Positions 30,123 through 40,277 of a stretch of DNA of 64,000 nt are shown here, in pieces. This stretch comes from Neobacillus thermocopriae (GTDB taxonomy: Bacteria; Bacillota; Bacilli; Bacillales; Cytobacillaceae): assembly GCF_010975035.1 (NCBI RefSeq), contig NZ_JAAIUV010000019.1, forward strand, positions 1-64,000. The letters are read 5' to 3'. A program made the translations under genes and the position numbers. Within the stretch, counting starts at the first letter, position 1. Each line of letters opens with the position of its first letter. The notes under the pieces were generated by a model. It was given only the letters and a program-made list of their open reading frames with translations, was not told the DNA's origin and made no database searches.

Positions 30123-32537
30123 ATGGAACATCAAAATACACTTGATTTGTTTGAGGAACAAAAGAAGTTTATTAAAGGTAGACCGATTGTGACGATTTTT
30201 CATAATGAACAAAACCTTTATACGGTGGTAAAAGTCCGGGTAGATGAAACAAACCACCAATATGATGACAAAGAAGCGGTTATTACGGGTTATTTTCCAA
30301 AAATTCATGAACAGGAAACCTATATTTTTTATGGTCAATTTAAAGAACATCCTCGTTTTGGCACTCAATTTCATGCTGAATCTTATCGCAAAGACATGCC
30401 GCAATCAAAGCAGGGTGTGATTGCCTATTTATCCGGTGAAATGTTTAAAGGAATTGGGAAGAAAACTGCGGAAAAAATTGTGGAAACACTAGGCGAAGAT
30501 GCCATTTCTAAGATCCTCAATCAGCCTTCTTTACTGGATTCGGTTCCAAAGCTCCCTCCTGACAAGGCTAAACTACTTTATGATACCTTATTGGAGCATC
30601 AGGGACTGGAGCAAGTAATGATTGCTTTAAACCAATATGGCTTTGGCCCGCAGCTATCTCTGAAAATTTTCCAAGTATATAAAGAACAGACATTGGAAAT
30701 CATCGAAAAAAACCCTTATCAGCTTGTTGAAGATGTGGAAGGAATCGGTTTCGTCCGCGCTGATGAGATTGGTTTCCAGCTAGGCATCACCGGTAACCAT
30801 CCGGACCGAATTAAAGCTGGATGCCTTTATATATTGGAAACGGAGTGTATGCAAAGTGGACATGTTTACATGTATGTAGAAGACTTGCTTGAACGGGTCA
30901 AAACGCTACTTGAAGAGAATAAGAGAGATCAAATCGATTATCTCGATATTTCAAATGAAATCATCAAGCTTGAAGAAGAAGGCAAAATAATTGGAGAAGA
31001 GAAACGAGTTTATTTGCCTTCTTTATATTTTGCTGAAAAAGGTCTTGTGACTAATATAAAAAGAATTCTACAGCAAACGGAGTATAAAGATCAATTTCCA
31101 GAATCAGAATTTTTGCTTGCATTAGGCGAATTGGAAGAACGACTTGGAGTACAATATGCTCCTACCCAAAAGGAAGCCATTCAAACGGCATTAATGTCTC
31201 CTATGCTCATTTTAACTGGGGGACCAGGAACAGGAAAAACTACGGTTATTAAAGGAATTGTTGAGCTATATGCACAACTGCATGGTTGTTCATTAGACAT
31301 AAAAGACTATCATAAAAAGGAAGAACCTTTTCCATTTTTGCTGGCTGCACCGACTGGACGAGCAGCAAAGCGGATGAGTGAATCTACAGGTCTACCTGCG
31401 GTGACCATTCATCGTTTGCTTGGTTTTAATGGAAATGAGGGTTTTGAACGAGATGAAACAAGTCCGCTGGATGGAAAAATATTAATTGTTGATGAAACTT
31501 CGATGCTTGATATTTGGCTTGCTAATCAGCTTTTTAAGGCTCTTCCTGAAAACATTCAAGTCGTCCTTGTAGGAGATGAGGACCAGCTGCCATCTGTAGG
31601 ACCCGGCCAGGTTTTAAAAGATTTGTTAAGGTCGGAGCGGATTCCAACGGTAAGGTTAACAGATATTTATCGACAGGCAGAGGGATCTTCAATTATTGAA
31701 CTTGCTCATGAAATAAAAAAGGGGAATGTACCGTCTAATGTTATACAAAAGCAGCCAGACCGTTCGTTTATACAATGTACAAATGCCCAGATTGCTCAAG
31801 TGATTGAAAAGGTCGCATTAAATGCTAAGAATAAAGGATACACCGCTAAGGAAATTCAAGTACTGGCTCCGATGTATCGGGGGCCTGCAGGCATTGATCG
31901 ACTTAATGTTTTGCTTCAAGAAATATTTAACCCGAATCCTGATGGGAAGAGAAAAGAAATCCAATTTGGCAATGTGAAATATCGGATTGGGGACAAAGTG
32001 CTTCAACTTGTTAATCAACCGGAAAACAATGTGTTTAATGGAGATATTGGTGAAATTATCTCGATTATTTACGCAAAGGAAAATACGGAAAAGCAAGATT
32101 TGATTTATATCTCCTTTGACGGAAATGAAGTCGAATATACAAGGCAGGATTTGATTCAAATTACTCATGCTTATTGTTGTTCCGTCCATAAATCACAGGG
32201 AAGTGAATTTCCAATTGTAATACTTCCAGTCACAAAAAGCTATTATCGAATGTTACAGCGGAATTTAATTTATACAGCCATAACAAGGGCGAAACAATCT
32301 TTGTTGTTATGTGGTGAATTAGATGCATTGCAGATGGGTGTTAAACGGGCGGACGAAATGGCAAGACTCACGTCATTATGTGAAAAACTACAAGATGCCA
32401 TTCCTGTCGAAACAACTACATTGCTTGAAAACAGTTTTGAACAACGTCCAATTTCTCTTGAGGAAGAATTAATGAAGGTGGACCCGATGATAGGAATGGA
32501 AAACGTTTCACCTTATGATTTTATGGTCAATGACTAA
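30123..32537 (+). CDS. recD2: RecD2 family ATP-dependent DNA helicase
   Basis: 804 residues. An N-terminal region with helix-hairpin-helix elements (GIGKKTAEKIVETLG; GIGFVRADEIGFQLG) precedes a superfamily 1B helicase core: Walker A TGGPGTGKTTVI (about 364), VDETSMLD (about 457) and a C-terminal motif VI region AITRAKQSLLLCG. B. subtilis YrrC/RecD2 acts without RecBC in fork repair. The ATG at 30123 has a strong AAAGGAGG; a TTG at 30102 is weaker. Confidence 0.95.
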   Translation: MEHQNTLDLFEEQKKFIKGRPIVTIFHNEQNLYTVVKVRVDETNHQYDDKEAVITGYFPKIHEQETYIFYGQFKEHPRFGTQFHAESYRKDMPQSKQGVIAYLSGEMFKGIGKKTAEKIVETLGEDAISKILNQPSLLDSVPKLPPDKAKLLYDTLLEHQGLEQVMIALNQYGFGPQLSLKIFQVYKEQTLEIIEKNPYQLVEDVEGIGFVRADEIGFQLGITGNHPDRIKAGCLYILETECMQSGHVYMYVEDLLERVKTLLEENKRDQIDYLDISNEIIKLEEEGKIIGEEKRVYLPSLYFAEKGLVTNIKRILQQTEYKDQFPESEFLLALGELEERLGVQYAPTQKEAIQTALMSPMLILTGGPGTGKTTVIKGIVELYAQLHGCSLDIKDYHKKEEPFPFLLAAPTGRAAKRMSESTGLPAVTIHRLLGFNGNEGFERDETSPLDGKILIVDETSMLDIWLANQLFKALPENIQVVLVGDEDQLPSVGPGQVLKDLLRSERIPTVRLTDIYRQAEGSSIIELAHEIKKGNVPSNVIQKQPDRSFIQCTNAQIAQVIEKVALNAKNKGYTAKEIQVLAPMYRGPAGIDRLNVLLQEIFNPNPDGKRKEIQFGNVKYRIGDKVLQLVNQPENNVFNGDIGEIISIIYAKENTEKQDLIYISFDGNEVEYTRQDLIQITHAYCCSVHKSQGSEFPIVILPVTKSYYRMLQRNLIYTAITRAKQSLLLCGELDALQMGVKRADEMARLTSLCEKLQDAIPVETTTLLENSFEQRPISLEEELMKVDPMIGMENVSPYDFMVND

Positions 32538-32569
32538 AACTATTAGTGTTCGAAGGAGGTGGGCACTCT

Positions 32570-33046
32570 TTGCGAACACTTTCCTTACTTAAAGGACAGC
32601 CTGTCTTTGAAACGAAAAACGGGACGAAAATCGGTGAGATTTGTGACCTTTGTATTTCCAAGGACGGAACCGTAAAAGGGTTATTAGTGAAAAAAGGTGT
32701 TTTTTTCAAACAGACCTGCTTTTTGGATATCCAAAAAGTTTCTTCCTTTGGCTGGGATGGCGTAATGATAGAAGATGCTAGTTATTTGAAAAAGTTAAAA
32801 GACAAGTCGGAATATACATTAACTCATCAGCACCCTCTTGAAGGAATGATGATGCTGTCAAAAAGCGGGGAAACCCTTGGAATGTTAAAAGATGTATATT
32901 TTTTGGAAGAAATGGGCACGATTGTAGGGTACGAAATCACGGATGGCTTCTTTTCAGAAATAACGGAAGGAAATCAAATGATTCAATCTGAAAAACCTTT
33001 AACAGTTGGAAAGGATGCCATTATCGTAGATGTAAATCAATCGTGA
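32570..33046 (+). CDS. yrrD: PRC-barrel domain protein (YrrD-like)
   Basis: 158 residues containing two PRC-barrel-like halves (GQPVFETKNGTKIGEICDL at about residues 9-27 and GMMMLSKSGETLGMLKDVYF in the second half). PRC barrels occur in RNA-processing and photosynthetic proteins; the role of YrrD is unknown. TTG at 32570 has AGGAGGTGG 7 bases upstream, so it is preferred to the ATG at 32546, which precedes that site. Confidence 0.82.
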   Translation: MRTLSLLKGQPVFETKNGTKIGEICDLCISKDGTVKGLLVKKGVFFKQTCFLDIQKVSSFGWDGVMIEDASYLKKLKDKSEYTLTHQHPLEGMMMLSKSGETLGMLKDVYFLEEMGTIVGYEITDGFFSEITEGNQMIQSEKPLTVGKDAIIVDVNQS

Positions 33047-33055
33047 GGTGTATCC

Positions 33056-33247
33056 ATGTTAAAGTGTCCTAATTGCCAGAGCAAAGATATTGGAAAAATC
33101 GGTATTAACCAATATTATTGCTGGAACTGTTTTATCGAATTATCAATATCCAAAGGCATCATCAATACCCATCAGGTCGAGGAAGACGGAACACTTAGTT
33201 CCTTGGATGATTTGTTTGAAGAAGAATTACGTCGTTACACCCTTTAA
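33056..33247 (+). CDS. yrzR: Small zinc-ribbon protein (YrzR-like)
   Basis: 63 residues starting CPNC and continuing with YYCWNC, four cysteines that can hold one zinc ion, followed by an acidic tail with DDLFEEELRRY. I recall a similar gene in the yrrD neighbourhood of B. subtilis. Function unknown. Nine bases separate it from yrrD; RBS GAGGTG. Confidence 0.72.
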   Translation: MLKCPNCQSKDIGKIGINQYYCWNCFIELSISKGIINTHQVEEDGTLSSLDDLFEEELRRYTL

Positions 33248-33271
33248 TAAATGATGAAGAGGTGGAAACGT

Positions 33272-33406
33272 ATGAACAAAATGATTACACCATTAGTAGC
33301 CTTTGGTGCAGGTATGGTGGCATATAATTTGGTACAAAAAAATAATTTCATGTCTGAACGGCAAATGAAAAGAATGATGCGAAAAGTAAAACGTGCGATA
33401 TTGTAA
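33272..33406 (+). CDS. yrzQ: Very small DUF3918-type protein (YrzQ-like)
   Basis: 44 residues with GAAGAGGTGG upstream of the ATG. The N-terminal half is hydrophobic (ITPLVAFGAGMVAYNLV) and the C-terminal half strongly basic (MKRMMRKVKRA), so it may sit at the membrane. It is the last gene before a clear terminator. Function unknown. Confidence 0.72.
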   Translation: MNKMITPLVAFGAGMVAYNLVQKNNFMSERQMKRMMRKVKRAIL

Positions 33407-33412
33407 ACGCCC

Positions 33413-33443
33413 ATCCCCCTCTAAGAAGAGGGGGATTTTATTA
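33413..33443 (+). terminator. Terminator of the recD2-yrzQ operon
   Basis: ATCCCCCTCT and AGAGGGGGAT form a perfect 10-bp stem with AAGA loop, then TTTATTA. Confidence 0.85.
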
Positions 33444-33539
33444 TGTTTAAAATTTGATTGCAAATGAATGAACCCCTACTACAAATTCTGAATATTTCCA
33501 GCTTGGGGCTTCAAAATAATGGTAAGGGGGGACTTAAAA

Positions 33540-34619
33540 TTGGATATTCGTATGAAATGGTTTTACCGCATTGGATTTTTGCTCCTTTTATTCATTGCCA
33601 TTTATTTATTTTTAAAAATAAATTCTGTCTGGATGCCAATTATAAGAGTGGCAATGATGATTGCATTCCCTTTCGTCATTGCCAGCTTTATTACCTATTT
33701 GCTTCACCCAATTGTGGAAAAACTACATGAAAAAGGACTTCCACGAGGAATAGCCATTTTGTTCATCTATTTACTTTTTTTTGGGGGGCTTGGCCTCGCC
33801 CTTTATAATGGAATCCCCACTATTATTGATCAATTAAAGGATTTGTCGGAAAGTGCACCGGTTTTTGCAGAACAATACCGGGAATGGATTCAATTGCTCC
33901 AATCTCAAACAAGAGAATGGCCAGAAGGACTTCAAGCGAGAGTAAATGAAGGAATAAATGGATTTGAAGAAAAGTTAGACTCTCTATTAACAATCATTGT
34001 AAACTTTTTAGTTAATGTATTAAATTCAGCTCTTATTATTATGATTGTTCCTTTCATTTCATTCTATATGTTAAAGGATTACACTTTAATAAAACGTACG
34101 GTGTGGTATTTGACTCCAAAAAAGTGGCGGAAAAAAGGGACTCTTTTTTTAAAAGATGTTGATCAATCACTTGGAAACTATATTCGGGGGCAGCTGCTCG
34201 TTTGCATGATTATTGGGAGTGCATCAACCATTCTATTTTGGATCATTGATTTAAAGTATCCGCTATTGTTAGGACTCATTGTCGGTGCTACTAACGTTAT
34301 CCCCTATTTTGGGCCAATAATAGGGGCTGTACCTGCTGTCATTATTGCGGCTACTAGTTCGTTAAAAATGGTTATTTTGACAATCGTAATTGTATTTGGA
34401 CTGCAGTTTTTAGAAGGGAATATATTGTCTCCATATATTGTTGGAAAAAGTCTTCATATGCATCCGTTGTTAATTATGGCTGCCTTGACTGCAGGCGGTG
34501 AAATTGGCGGTATTATTGGATTGATCTTGGCCGTTCCCGTGCTCGTTGTGATCAAGGTGGGGATTATACATGCTAAAAATCATTTTATAAGAACCAAAAC
34601 AAATGAACCATCTCCTTAA
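33540..34619 (+). CDS. yrrI: AI-2E family transporter-type membrane protein (YrrI-like)
   Basis: 359 residues with about eight membrane segments and a long extracytoplasmic loop (about residues 85-160). The family pattern NVIPYFGPIIGAVPAVIIA and a C-terminal GGIIGLILAVPVLVV are present. The family includes autoinducer-2 exporters and Na+/H+ antiporters, so the substrate is open. TTG at 33540 follows AAGGGGGG. It precedes the alaS leader. Confidence 0.88.
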   Translation: MDIRMKWFYRIGFLLLLFIAIYLFLKINSVWMPIIRVAMMIAFPFVIASFITYLLHPIVEKLHEKGLPRGIAILFIYLLFFGGLGLALYNGIPTIIDQLKDLSESAPVFAEQYREWIQLLQSQTREWPEGLQARVNEGINGFEEKLDSLLTIIVNFLVNVLNSALIIMIVPFISFYMLKDYTLIKRTVWYLTPKKWRKKGTLFLKDVDQSLGNYIRGQLLVCMIIGSASTILFWIIDLKYPLLLGLIVGATNVIPYFGPIIGAVPAVIIAATSSLKMVILTIVIVFGLQFLEGNILSPYIVGKSLHMHPLLIMAALTAGGEIGGIIGLILAVPVLVVIKVGIIHAKNHFIRTKTNEPSP

Positions 34620-34623
34620 GTAT

Positions 34624-34652
34624 TTGACAAACATAATTGTGCTGGCTATAAT
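34624..34652 (+). promoter_or_regulatory. Sigma-A promoter of the alaS leader
   Basis: Perfect TTGACA (34624-34629), 17-base spacer and perfect TATAAT (34647-34652), starting 5 bases after the yrrI stop codon. A start near 34659 opens the T-box leader. Confidence 0.93.
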
Positions 34653-34658
34653 TCCACA

Positions 34659-34926
34659 TATACAATATATTGTCTTAAAATGAAGAAGGATCGAGTATGT
34701 TATAGTCCATCTGTAGCGCTAAAAGCGCCCAAGAGAGGAGTCTCCATGGCTGAAAGGGACTCTAGATGAAGGATAACAGAACGCTAATCCGGAGTGCAGC
34801 TAATCACTGCCGTCAGTCCGCGTTAAGGCTTAATTGAGAGATGAATACAGATATTCTTGTATTCATAATCAGGGTGGTACCGCGAGGCAAGCTCTCGTCC
34901 CTGTCAGGGGATGAGGGCTTTTTTGT
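34659..34926 (+). ncRNA. T-box leader of alaS
   Basis: T-box AGGGTGGTACCGCGAG at 34871-34886 is followed by a terminator (GCTCTCGTCCCTG with CAGGGGATGAGGGC, then Ts to 34925). Upstream, AGAACGCTAATCC at 34789-34801 presents GCT (34793-34795), an alanine codon, at the specifier position. Uncharged tRNA-Ala should allow alaS transcription. It fills the 34620-34955 gap. Confidence 0.95.
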
Positions 34927-34955
34927 GTTCAAAATGAAAAAGAGGAGGTCAAAAA

Positions 34956-37595
34956 ATGAAGTATTTAACAGGATCACAAATTCGTTCAATGTTTTTACAA
35001 TTTTTCAAAGAGAAAAAAGGTCATCATATTGAACCAAGTGCATCTTTAATACCTCATGATGATCCAACATTATTATGGATCAATAGTGGTGTTGCTACAT
35101 TAAAAAAATATTTTGACGGCCGAGTGGTGCCGGAAAATCCAAGGATTACTAATGCGCAGAAATCCATTCGTACCAATGATATTGAAAATGTCGGCAAAAC
35201 AGCACGCCATCATACGTTTTTTGAAATGCTCGGAAATTTCTCTATAGGTGACTACTTTAAAGAAGAAGCGATTGAATGGGCATGGGAATTTCTGACTGAT
35301 GAAAAGTGGATTGGCTTTGACAAAGAGCGCTTATCTGTTACCATTCATCCGGAAGACGAAGAAGCATTTGAAATTTGGAATAAAAAGATTGGCATACCTG
35401 AAGAGCGAATTATCCGACTAGAAGGAAACTTCTGGGACATCGGTGAAGGCCCAAGCGGTCCGAATACGGAAATATTCTATGATCGTGGCCCGGAATATGG
35501 AGATGATCCAAATGATCCTGAATTATATCCAGGTGGCGAAAATGAGAGATATTTGGAAGTTTGGAACCTTGTATTTTCTCAATTTAATCATAATCCTGAT
35601 GGAACATATACCCCTCTACCAAAGAAAAATATAGATACTGGTATGGGTCTAGAAAGGATGGCATCTGTTGTTCAGAATGTTCCAACCAATTTTGACACGG
35701 ATTTATTTATCCCAATTATTCGAGCTACAGAGGGAATCTCTGGTATGAAATATGGCGAAAATCAAGATCACGACGTTGCTTTTAAGGTAATTGCCGACCA
35801 TATTCGTACTGTTGCTTTTGCGATTGGTGACGGTGCCCTTCCTTCTAATGAAGGACGCGGTTACGTACTCCGTCGATTACTGCGTCGGGCTGTTCGATAT
35901 GCAAAGCAAATTAACATTAATCGCCCATTTATGTATGAACTTGTTCCAGTTGTAGGGGAAATCATGCAGGATTTTTATCCGGAAGTAAAAGACAAGGAAG
36001 AATTTATTCAAAGGGTTATCAAAAATGAAGAAGAACGCTTCCATGAAACCCTACATGAGGGACTTACCATATTAGCAGGTGTCATTAAGAAGGCTAAAGA
36101 AAAAGGAACAGACATGATTGCTGGCGCGGATGTCTTTCGGTTATATGACACTTATGGCTTCCCAGTTGAATTGACGGAAGAGTATGCTGAAGAGGAAGGT
36201 CTAAAGATTGACCATGCTGGTTTTGAAGCAGAAATGGAAGAACAGCGCGAACGTGCTCGAGCTGCCCGTCATGATGAAAATTCTATGCAAGTCCAAGGTG
36301 GCATATTAAGAGACTTAATGGTGGAAAGTAAATTTGTCGGTTATGATGAATTGCAAACACAATCCCAAGTATTGGCGATTGTTAAAAACGGTGAATTGAC
36401 TGATATGGCAACATCAGGAGAGGAAGTTCAAATTATTCTTGATGTGACACCGTTTTATGCAGAAAGTGGTGGACAAATTGCTGACCGTGGTGTAATGGAA
36501 GGAGACGGGGCGACTGTATTTGTAAAAGATGTTCAAAAAGCCCCTAATGGTCAAAATCTCCACCAAGTTATCGTACAGAGTGGAACACTCAAAATTAACC
36601 AACAAGTGATCGCGAAAGTCGATCCAAAAAATAGGGCAAAAATTATTAAAAACCATACAGCTACGCACCTGTTGCATCGTGCCTTAAAGGATGTACTTGG
36701 TGAACATGTTAATCAGGCAGGCTCTCTTGTGGAACCAGACCGCCTACGTTTTGACTTCTCACATTTTGGTCAAGTAAAGCCAGAAGAATTGGAACAAATT
36801 GAAAGAATCGTGAATGAAAAAATTTGGAGCAACATAGAAGTCGATATTAGTTTAATGCCAATTAACGAAGCAAAAGCGATGGGAGCTATGGCCCTTTTCG
36901 GTGAAAAATATGGTGACATTGTCCGTGTTGTTAAGGTTGGCGATTATAGCCTTGAGCTGTGCGGCGGATGTCATGTTCCGAATACATCGGTTATTGGTTT
37001 GTTTAAAATCGTATCTGAAAGCGGAATTGGTGCCGGAACCCGCCGAATCGAAGCTGTTACTGGTGAAGCAGCTTATAAAGCATTAATTGAACAGGTTGGA
37101 ATGCTAAAAGCAGCTGCAGAAAAGCTAAAAACAAACCCTAAAGATGTAGTAAATCGAATTGATAGCTTGACTAGTGAAATTAAACAGCTTCAAAGAGAAA
37201 ATGAATCCCTTGCAGCAAAGCTAGGAAATATTGAAGCTGGAAACCTCGTATCTAAGGCAAAGCAAATAGAAGGGGTTACTGTATTAGCTGCAAAAGTTCA
37301 AGCTGCTGACATGAACAATTTAAGAAATATGGCTGATGATTTGAAGCAAAAACTAGGATCCGCAGTTATTGTGTTAGGAAGTCAGCAGGATGGAAAAGTT
37401 AACTTCATTGCAGCAGTCACAAAAGATTTAATTGAAAAAGGCTATCATGCCGGAAAATTAATTAAAGAAGTCGCTACAAGATGTGGTGGTGGAGGAGGAG
37501 GCCGTCCAGATATGGCTCAGGCTGGCGGAAAAGATCCTGAAAAATTAGATTCCGCGCTTGCATTTGTCGAGAATTGGGTAAAATCTATTTTGTAA
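34956..37595 (+). CDS. alaS: Alanyl-tRNA synthetase
   Basis: 879 residues. Catalytic domain with [20 protein letters not shown]; editing domain with [11 protein letters not shown] (about residue 567) and the metal-binding CGGCHV (about 669); C-terminal DHHA1/C-Ala domain ending in [16 protein letters not shown]. It charges tRNA-Ala and clears Ser and Gly errors. AGGAGG precedes the ATG. Confidence 0.98.
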   Translation: MKYLTGSQIRSMFLQFFKEKKGHHIEPSASLIPHDDPTLLWINSGVATLKKYFDGRVVPENPRITNAQKSIRTNDIENVGKTARHHTFFEMLGNFSIGDYFKEEAIEWAWEFLTDEKWIGFDKERLSVTIHPEDEEAFEIWNKKIGIPEERIIRLEGNFWDIGEGPSGPNTEIFYDRGPEYGDDPNDPELYPGGENERYLEVWNLVFSQFNHNPDGTYTPLPKKNIDTGMGLERMASVVQNVPTNFDTDLFIPIIRATEGISGMKYGENQDHDVAFKVIADHIRTVAFAIGDGALPSNEGRGYVLRRLLRRAVRYAKQININRPFMYELVPVVGEIMQDFYPEVKDKEEFIQRVIKNEEERFHETLHEGLTILAGVIKKAKEKGTDMIAGADVFRLYDTYGFPVELTEEYAEEEGLKIDHAGFEAEMEEQRERARAARHDENSMQVQGGILRDLMVESKFVGYDELQTQSQVLAIVKNGELTDMATSGEEVQIILDVTPFYAESGGQIADRGVMEGDGATVFVKDVQKAPNGQNLHQVIVQSGTLKINQQVIAKVDPKNRAKIIKNHTATHLLHRALKDVLGEHVNQAGSLVEPDRLRFDFSHFGQVKPEELEQIERIVNEKIWSNIEVDISLMPINEAKAMGAMALFGEKYGDIVRVVKVGDYSLELCGGCHVPNTSVIGLFKIVSESGIGAGTRRIEAVTGEAAYKALIEQVGMLKAAAEKLKTNPKDVVNRIDSLTSEIKQLQRENESLAAKLGNIEAGNLVSKAKQIEGVTVLAAKVQAADMNNLRNMADDLKQKLGSAVIVLGSQQDGKVNFIAAVTKDLIEKGYHAGKLIKEVATRCGGGGGGRPDMAQAGGKDPEKLDSALAFVENWVKSIL

Positions 37596-37650
37596 TAAGG
37601 ACAAAGTAGTGTAAAATGTAGGTAACTAATCCAATTCGAGGTGCACGTGA

Positions 37651-37917
37651 ATGAGCTCTTTTGATAAAACAATGAGATTTAATTTCCCTGAAGAGCCTTT
37701 TGAACATGACGTGAATGAAGTTCTCTTTCAGGTATATGAGGCTTTGAAGGAAAAAGGGTACAATCCTATTAATCAAATCGTCGGTTACCTATTGTCAGGC
37801 GACCCTGCCTACATTCCACGACATCGTGATGCCCGTAATATTATCCGAAAGTTGGAACGGGATGAGATTATTGAAGAGTTAGTAAAATCGTATCTGAAAC
37901 AGCAGCGAGAGGTTTAA
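37651..37917 (+). CDS. ireB: IreB family regulatory phosphoprotein (YrzL)
   Basis: 88 residues, DUF965. The N-terminal [11 protein letters not shown] includes Thr7, equivalent to a site phosphorylated by the PASTA kinase IreK in Enterococcus faecalis, where IreB lowers cephalosporin resistance. Phosphorylation here is inference. It forms an operon with ruvX and yrzB, with 3 bases before ruvX. Confidence 0.9.
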   Translation: MSSFDKTMRFNFPEEPFEHDVNEVLFQVYEALKEKGYNPINQIVGYLLSGDPAYIPRHRDARNIIRKLERDEIIEELVKSYLKQQREV

Positions 37918-37920
37918 GGA

Positions 37921-38337
37921 ATGCGCATATTGGGTTTAGATGTTGGCTCTAAAACAGTAGGTGTTGCTCTAAGTGATGAGTTAGGGTGGACAGCACAGGG
38001 CCTAAAAACACTCAAAATCAATGAAGAAAGACAGGAGTATGGTTTTGAGGAAATTGGTCAATTAATAAAAGAGTATCAAGTTCATACTGTCGTGATTGGC
38101 CTTCCAAAGAATATGAATGGAACTATTGGTCCGCGTGGTGAAATCAGCAAGCAATACGCAGAAGAGATTGAAAAAAGATTTAATGTATCAACCGTGTTAT
38201 GGGACGAACGAATGACAACCATGGCAGCGGAGCGGGTATTGCTCGAAGCTGATATGAGTCGTAAAAAGCGGAAGAAAGTCATCGACAAAATGGCAGCTGT
38301 CATGATCCTTCAGGGATATCTTGATAGTAAAAAATAA
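37921..38337 (+). CDS. yrrK: RuvX/YqgF-type Holliday junction resolvase-like nuclease
   Basis: 138 residues, RNase H fold. The first acidic residue is in [16 protein letters not shown] (Asp7), with DERMTT and [14 protein letters not shown] near the C-terminus. In E. coli the orthologue YqgF takes part in 16S rRNA 5' processing, and resolvase activity has been reported for relatives. The ATG follows ireB by 3 bases. Confidence 0.92.
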   Translation: MRILGLDVGSKTVGVALSDELGWTAQGLKTLKINEERQEYGFEEIGQLIKEYQVHTVVIGLPKNMNGTIGPRGEISKQYAEEIEKRFNVSTVLWDERMTTMAAERVLLEADMSRKKRKKVIDKMAAVMILQGYLDSKK

Positions 38338-38349
38338 TGAGGTGAAAAA

Positions 38350-38652
38350 ATGGCACACGAACACGTGCATGAAGAAGAACAATATATTACATTAATTAAT
38401 GAAAATGGTGATGAAGAATTATTTGAAATTCTTTTCACCTTTGACTCGGAAGAATTTGATAAGTCTTATGTGTTGTGTTATCCGGTTGGGGATGTTGACG
38501 ATGAGGAGGAAGTTATGGTTCATGCCTATGCTTATACTCCTACTGAAGATGGTAGTATCGGTGAATTAGAGCCGGTCATGACCGACGAAGAATGGGATAT
38601 TATTGAAGAAGTTTATAATACTTTTACAATGGACGAAGAAGAGGAAGAATAA
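38350..38652 (+). CDS. yrzB: DUF1292 family acidic protein (YrzB)
   Basis: 100 residues, very acidic, with a His-rich start (AHEHVHEEEQ). It belongs to the DUF1292 family usually found after ruvX. Function unknown. GAGGTG site directly upstream; a strong terminator follows. Confidence 0.88.
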   Translation: MAHEHVHEEEQYITLINENGDEELFEILFTFDSEEFDKSYVLCYPVGDVDDEEEVMVHAYAYTPTEDGSIGELEPVMTDEEWDIIEEVYNTFTMDEEEEE

Positions 38653-38659
38653 TTGCGGT

Positions 38660-38690
38660 GAACCGGCAGATATGAGCCGGTTCTTTTTTT
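38660..38690 (+). terminator. Terminator of ireB-ruvX-yrzB
   Basis: GAACCGGC pairs with GCCGGTTC, then seven Ts. The next 240 bases before mltG hold only an imperfect hairpin near 38778-38803 and no gene that I can support. Confidence 0.9.
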
Positions 38691-38928
38691 GGTTATGTCT
38701 TACATAATTGTTCTTGCGAGAAAATCCTTTCAATGAATTGTCTCCGGCTTTATGTCTTCCACTATCTCCATTGGAACGCCGAGTCTACATGCAGTAGTCG
38801 GTGAATTGAATTTTTACAATACCTGTCACCTTTTGACAAAATGAAGGGAAAATTGACATTTTATTAGCTATGTGTTGAAATGATTACATATGTATATCCA
38901 GCCAAATCCAAGGCATAGGGGGATTGGA

Positions 38929-40053
38929 ATGACAGGAGACAAAAATGACACTTTTCGTCAAAAAATGCTTGAACACCAAAATGAAGCAAGAATTGTACGA
39001 AAGATTGTACTTATAATTTCTATAATATTGATATTCGTTTTTGCCCTAATCGGTGGCGGTGGCTATCTTTATATACAATCAGCATTAAAACCAGTAGATC
39101 CTGACAGCAAGGTTAAAAAGAAAGTGGAAATTCCTATTGGATCTTCAGTATCAAGCATTAGTGAAAAGTTGGAGAAAAACGGTATTATTAAAGATGCGAA
39201 GGTCTTTAAGTATTATGTTAAATTTAAAAATGAAAGTGGATTTATGGCAGGGATTTATGAATTAAGCCCTTCGATGGATATCCAGGAAATCGTTGATCGA
39301 TTGAAAACGGGCAAAGTACTTGCGGAGGCTAGTTTCAAAATTACTATTCCAGAAGGAAAACAATTAAAAGAAATTGCAGCTATCATGGCTAAAGCAACAA
39401 ATCAGGATGAAACTCAAGTCTTCAATCAATTGAATGATAAGGAATTTATTAAGAAACTTATGAACAAATATCCTGATCTTCTAACAAGTGATATTTTAAA
39501 TCCTCAAATAAAATATCCGCTTGAAGGTTATTTATTTCCTGCCACTTATCCATTCTATAAACCAAACCCAACAGTGGAGGAAATGGTAATCGCCATGCTT
39601 AATAAATCGCAACATGTCTTATCAGACTATATTGAGCGGGGAAAAGAAAAAAACTTAACTGTTCATCAATTATTAACGATGGCCTCTTTAATCGAAGAGG
39701 AAGCTACAGAACAAGCAGATCGAAAGAGGATTGCGAGTGTATTTTATAATCGTATTGAAAAGGGGATGATGTTGCAAACAGATCCTACCGTTCTTTATGC
39801 TCAAGGGAAGCATAAAGAGAGAGTAGTCTATAAAGATTTAGAAGTGGATTCCCCTTATAATACTTATAAACATACTGGATTACCCCCTGGACCAATCGCG
39901 AATGCCGGAAGAGTATCACTAGAAGCGGCAGTGGATCCGGAAGAATCTGATTTTTATTATTTCCTTGCAACATCGGATGGTAAGGTAATTTTCACTAAAA
40001 CATTGGAAGAACATAACAAGGAAAAAGCAAAGCATATTACCAATAAAAAATAA
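38929..40053 (+). CDS. mltG: Endolytic murein transglycosylase MltG (YceG-like)
   Basis: 374 residues. A cytosolic N-terminus is followed by one membrane segment (about residues 27-50), a LysM-like part and the YceG domain, with the catalytic glutamate in ASLIEEEA (about 257) and NTYKHTGLPPGPIANAG near the C-terminus. It cuts nascent glycan strands and so sets their length. ATG at 38929 follows GGGGG; the frame is open from 38890, but that start lacks a site. Confidence 0.94.
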   Translation: MTGDKNDTFRQKMLEHQNEARIVRKIVLIISIILIFVFALIGGGGYLYIQSALKPVDPDSKVKKKVEIPIGSSVSSISEKLEKNGIIKDAKVFKYYVKFKNESGFMAGIYELSPSMDIQEIVDRLKTGKVLAEASFKITIPEGKQLKEIAAIMAKATNQDETQVFNQLNDKEFIKKLMNKYPDLLTSDILNPQIKYPLEGYLFPATYPFYKPNPTVEEMVIAMLNKSQHVLSDYIERGKEKNLTVHQLLTMASLIEEEATEQADRKRIASVFYNRIEKGMMLQTDPTVLYAQGKHKERVVYKDLEVDSPYNTYKHTGLPPGPIANAGRVSLEAAVDPEESDFYYFLATSDGKVIFTKTLEEHNKEKAKHITNKK

Positions 40054-40063
40054 CAATATTAGC

Positions 40064-40093
40064 GAGGGAATTGTTAGCATTCCCTCTTTTTTT
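40064..40093 (+). terminator. Terminator of mltG
   Basis: GAGGGAAT pairs with ATTCCCTC around TGTTAGC, followed by seven Ts. Confidence 0.88.
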
Positions 40094-40277
40094 ATGATAG
40101 AATAGTTCAAGTATGAATAAGTAAACGAAATGGATTCAAAGAAAAGGTTACTTACTAAAATTCTTTTCTTGTGAAAACCAATGCTTATTTTGGCGTCATT
40201 TACTGTGAACGCTATTTTTTATGTCTAAAGACTAGTACTTTGGAAACAATGCTTTTTAAGGATTGAGGTGAGGCAGC

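Noticed and set aside
34841-35032. 63-codon plus-strand frame across the alaS T-box
   Set aside because: It covers the T-box terminator and the alaS start in another frame; the leader RNA explains it.
38778-38803. Hairpin-like CGCCGAGTCTAC/GTAGTCGGTG in the yrzB-mltG gap
   Set aside because: Pairing needs an unpaired insertion and no T-run or coding context supports it.
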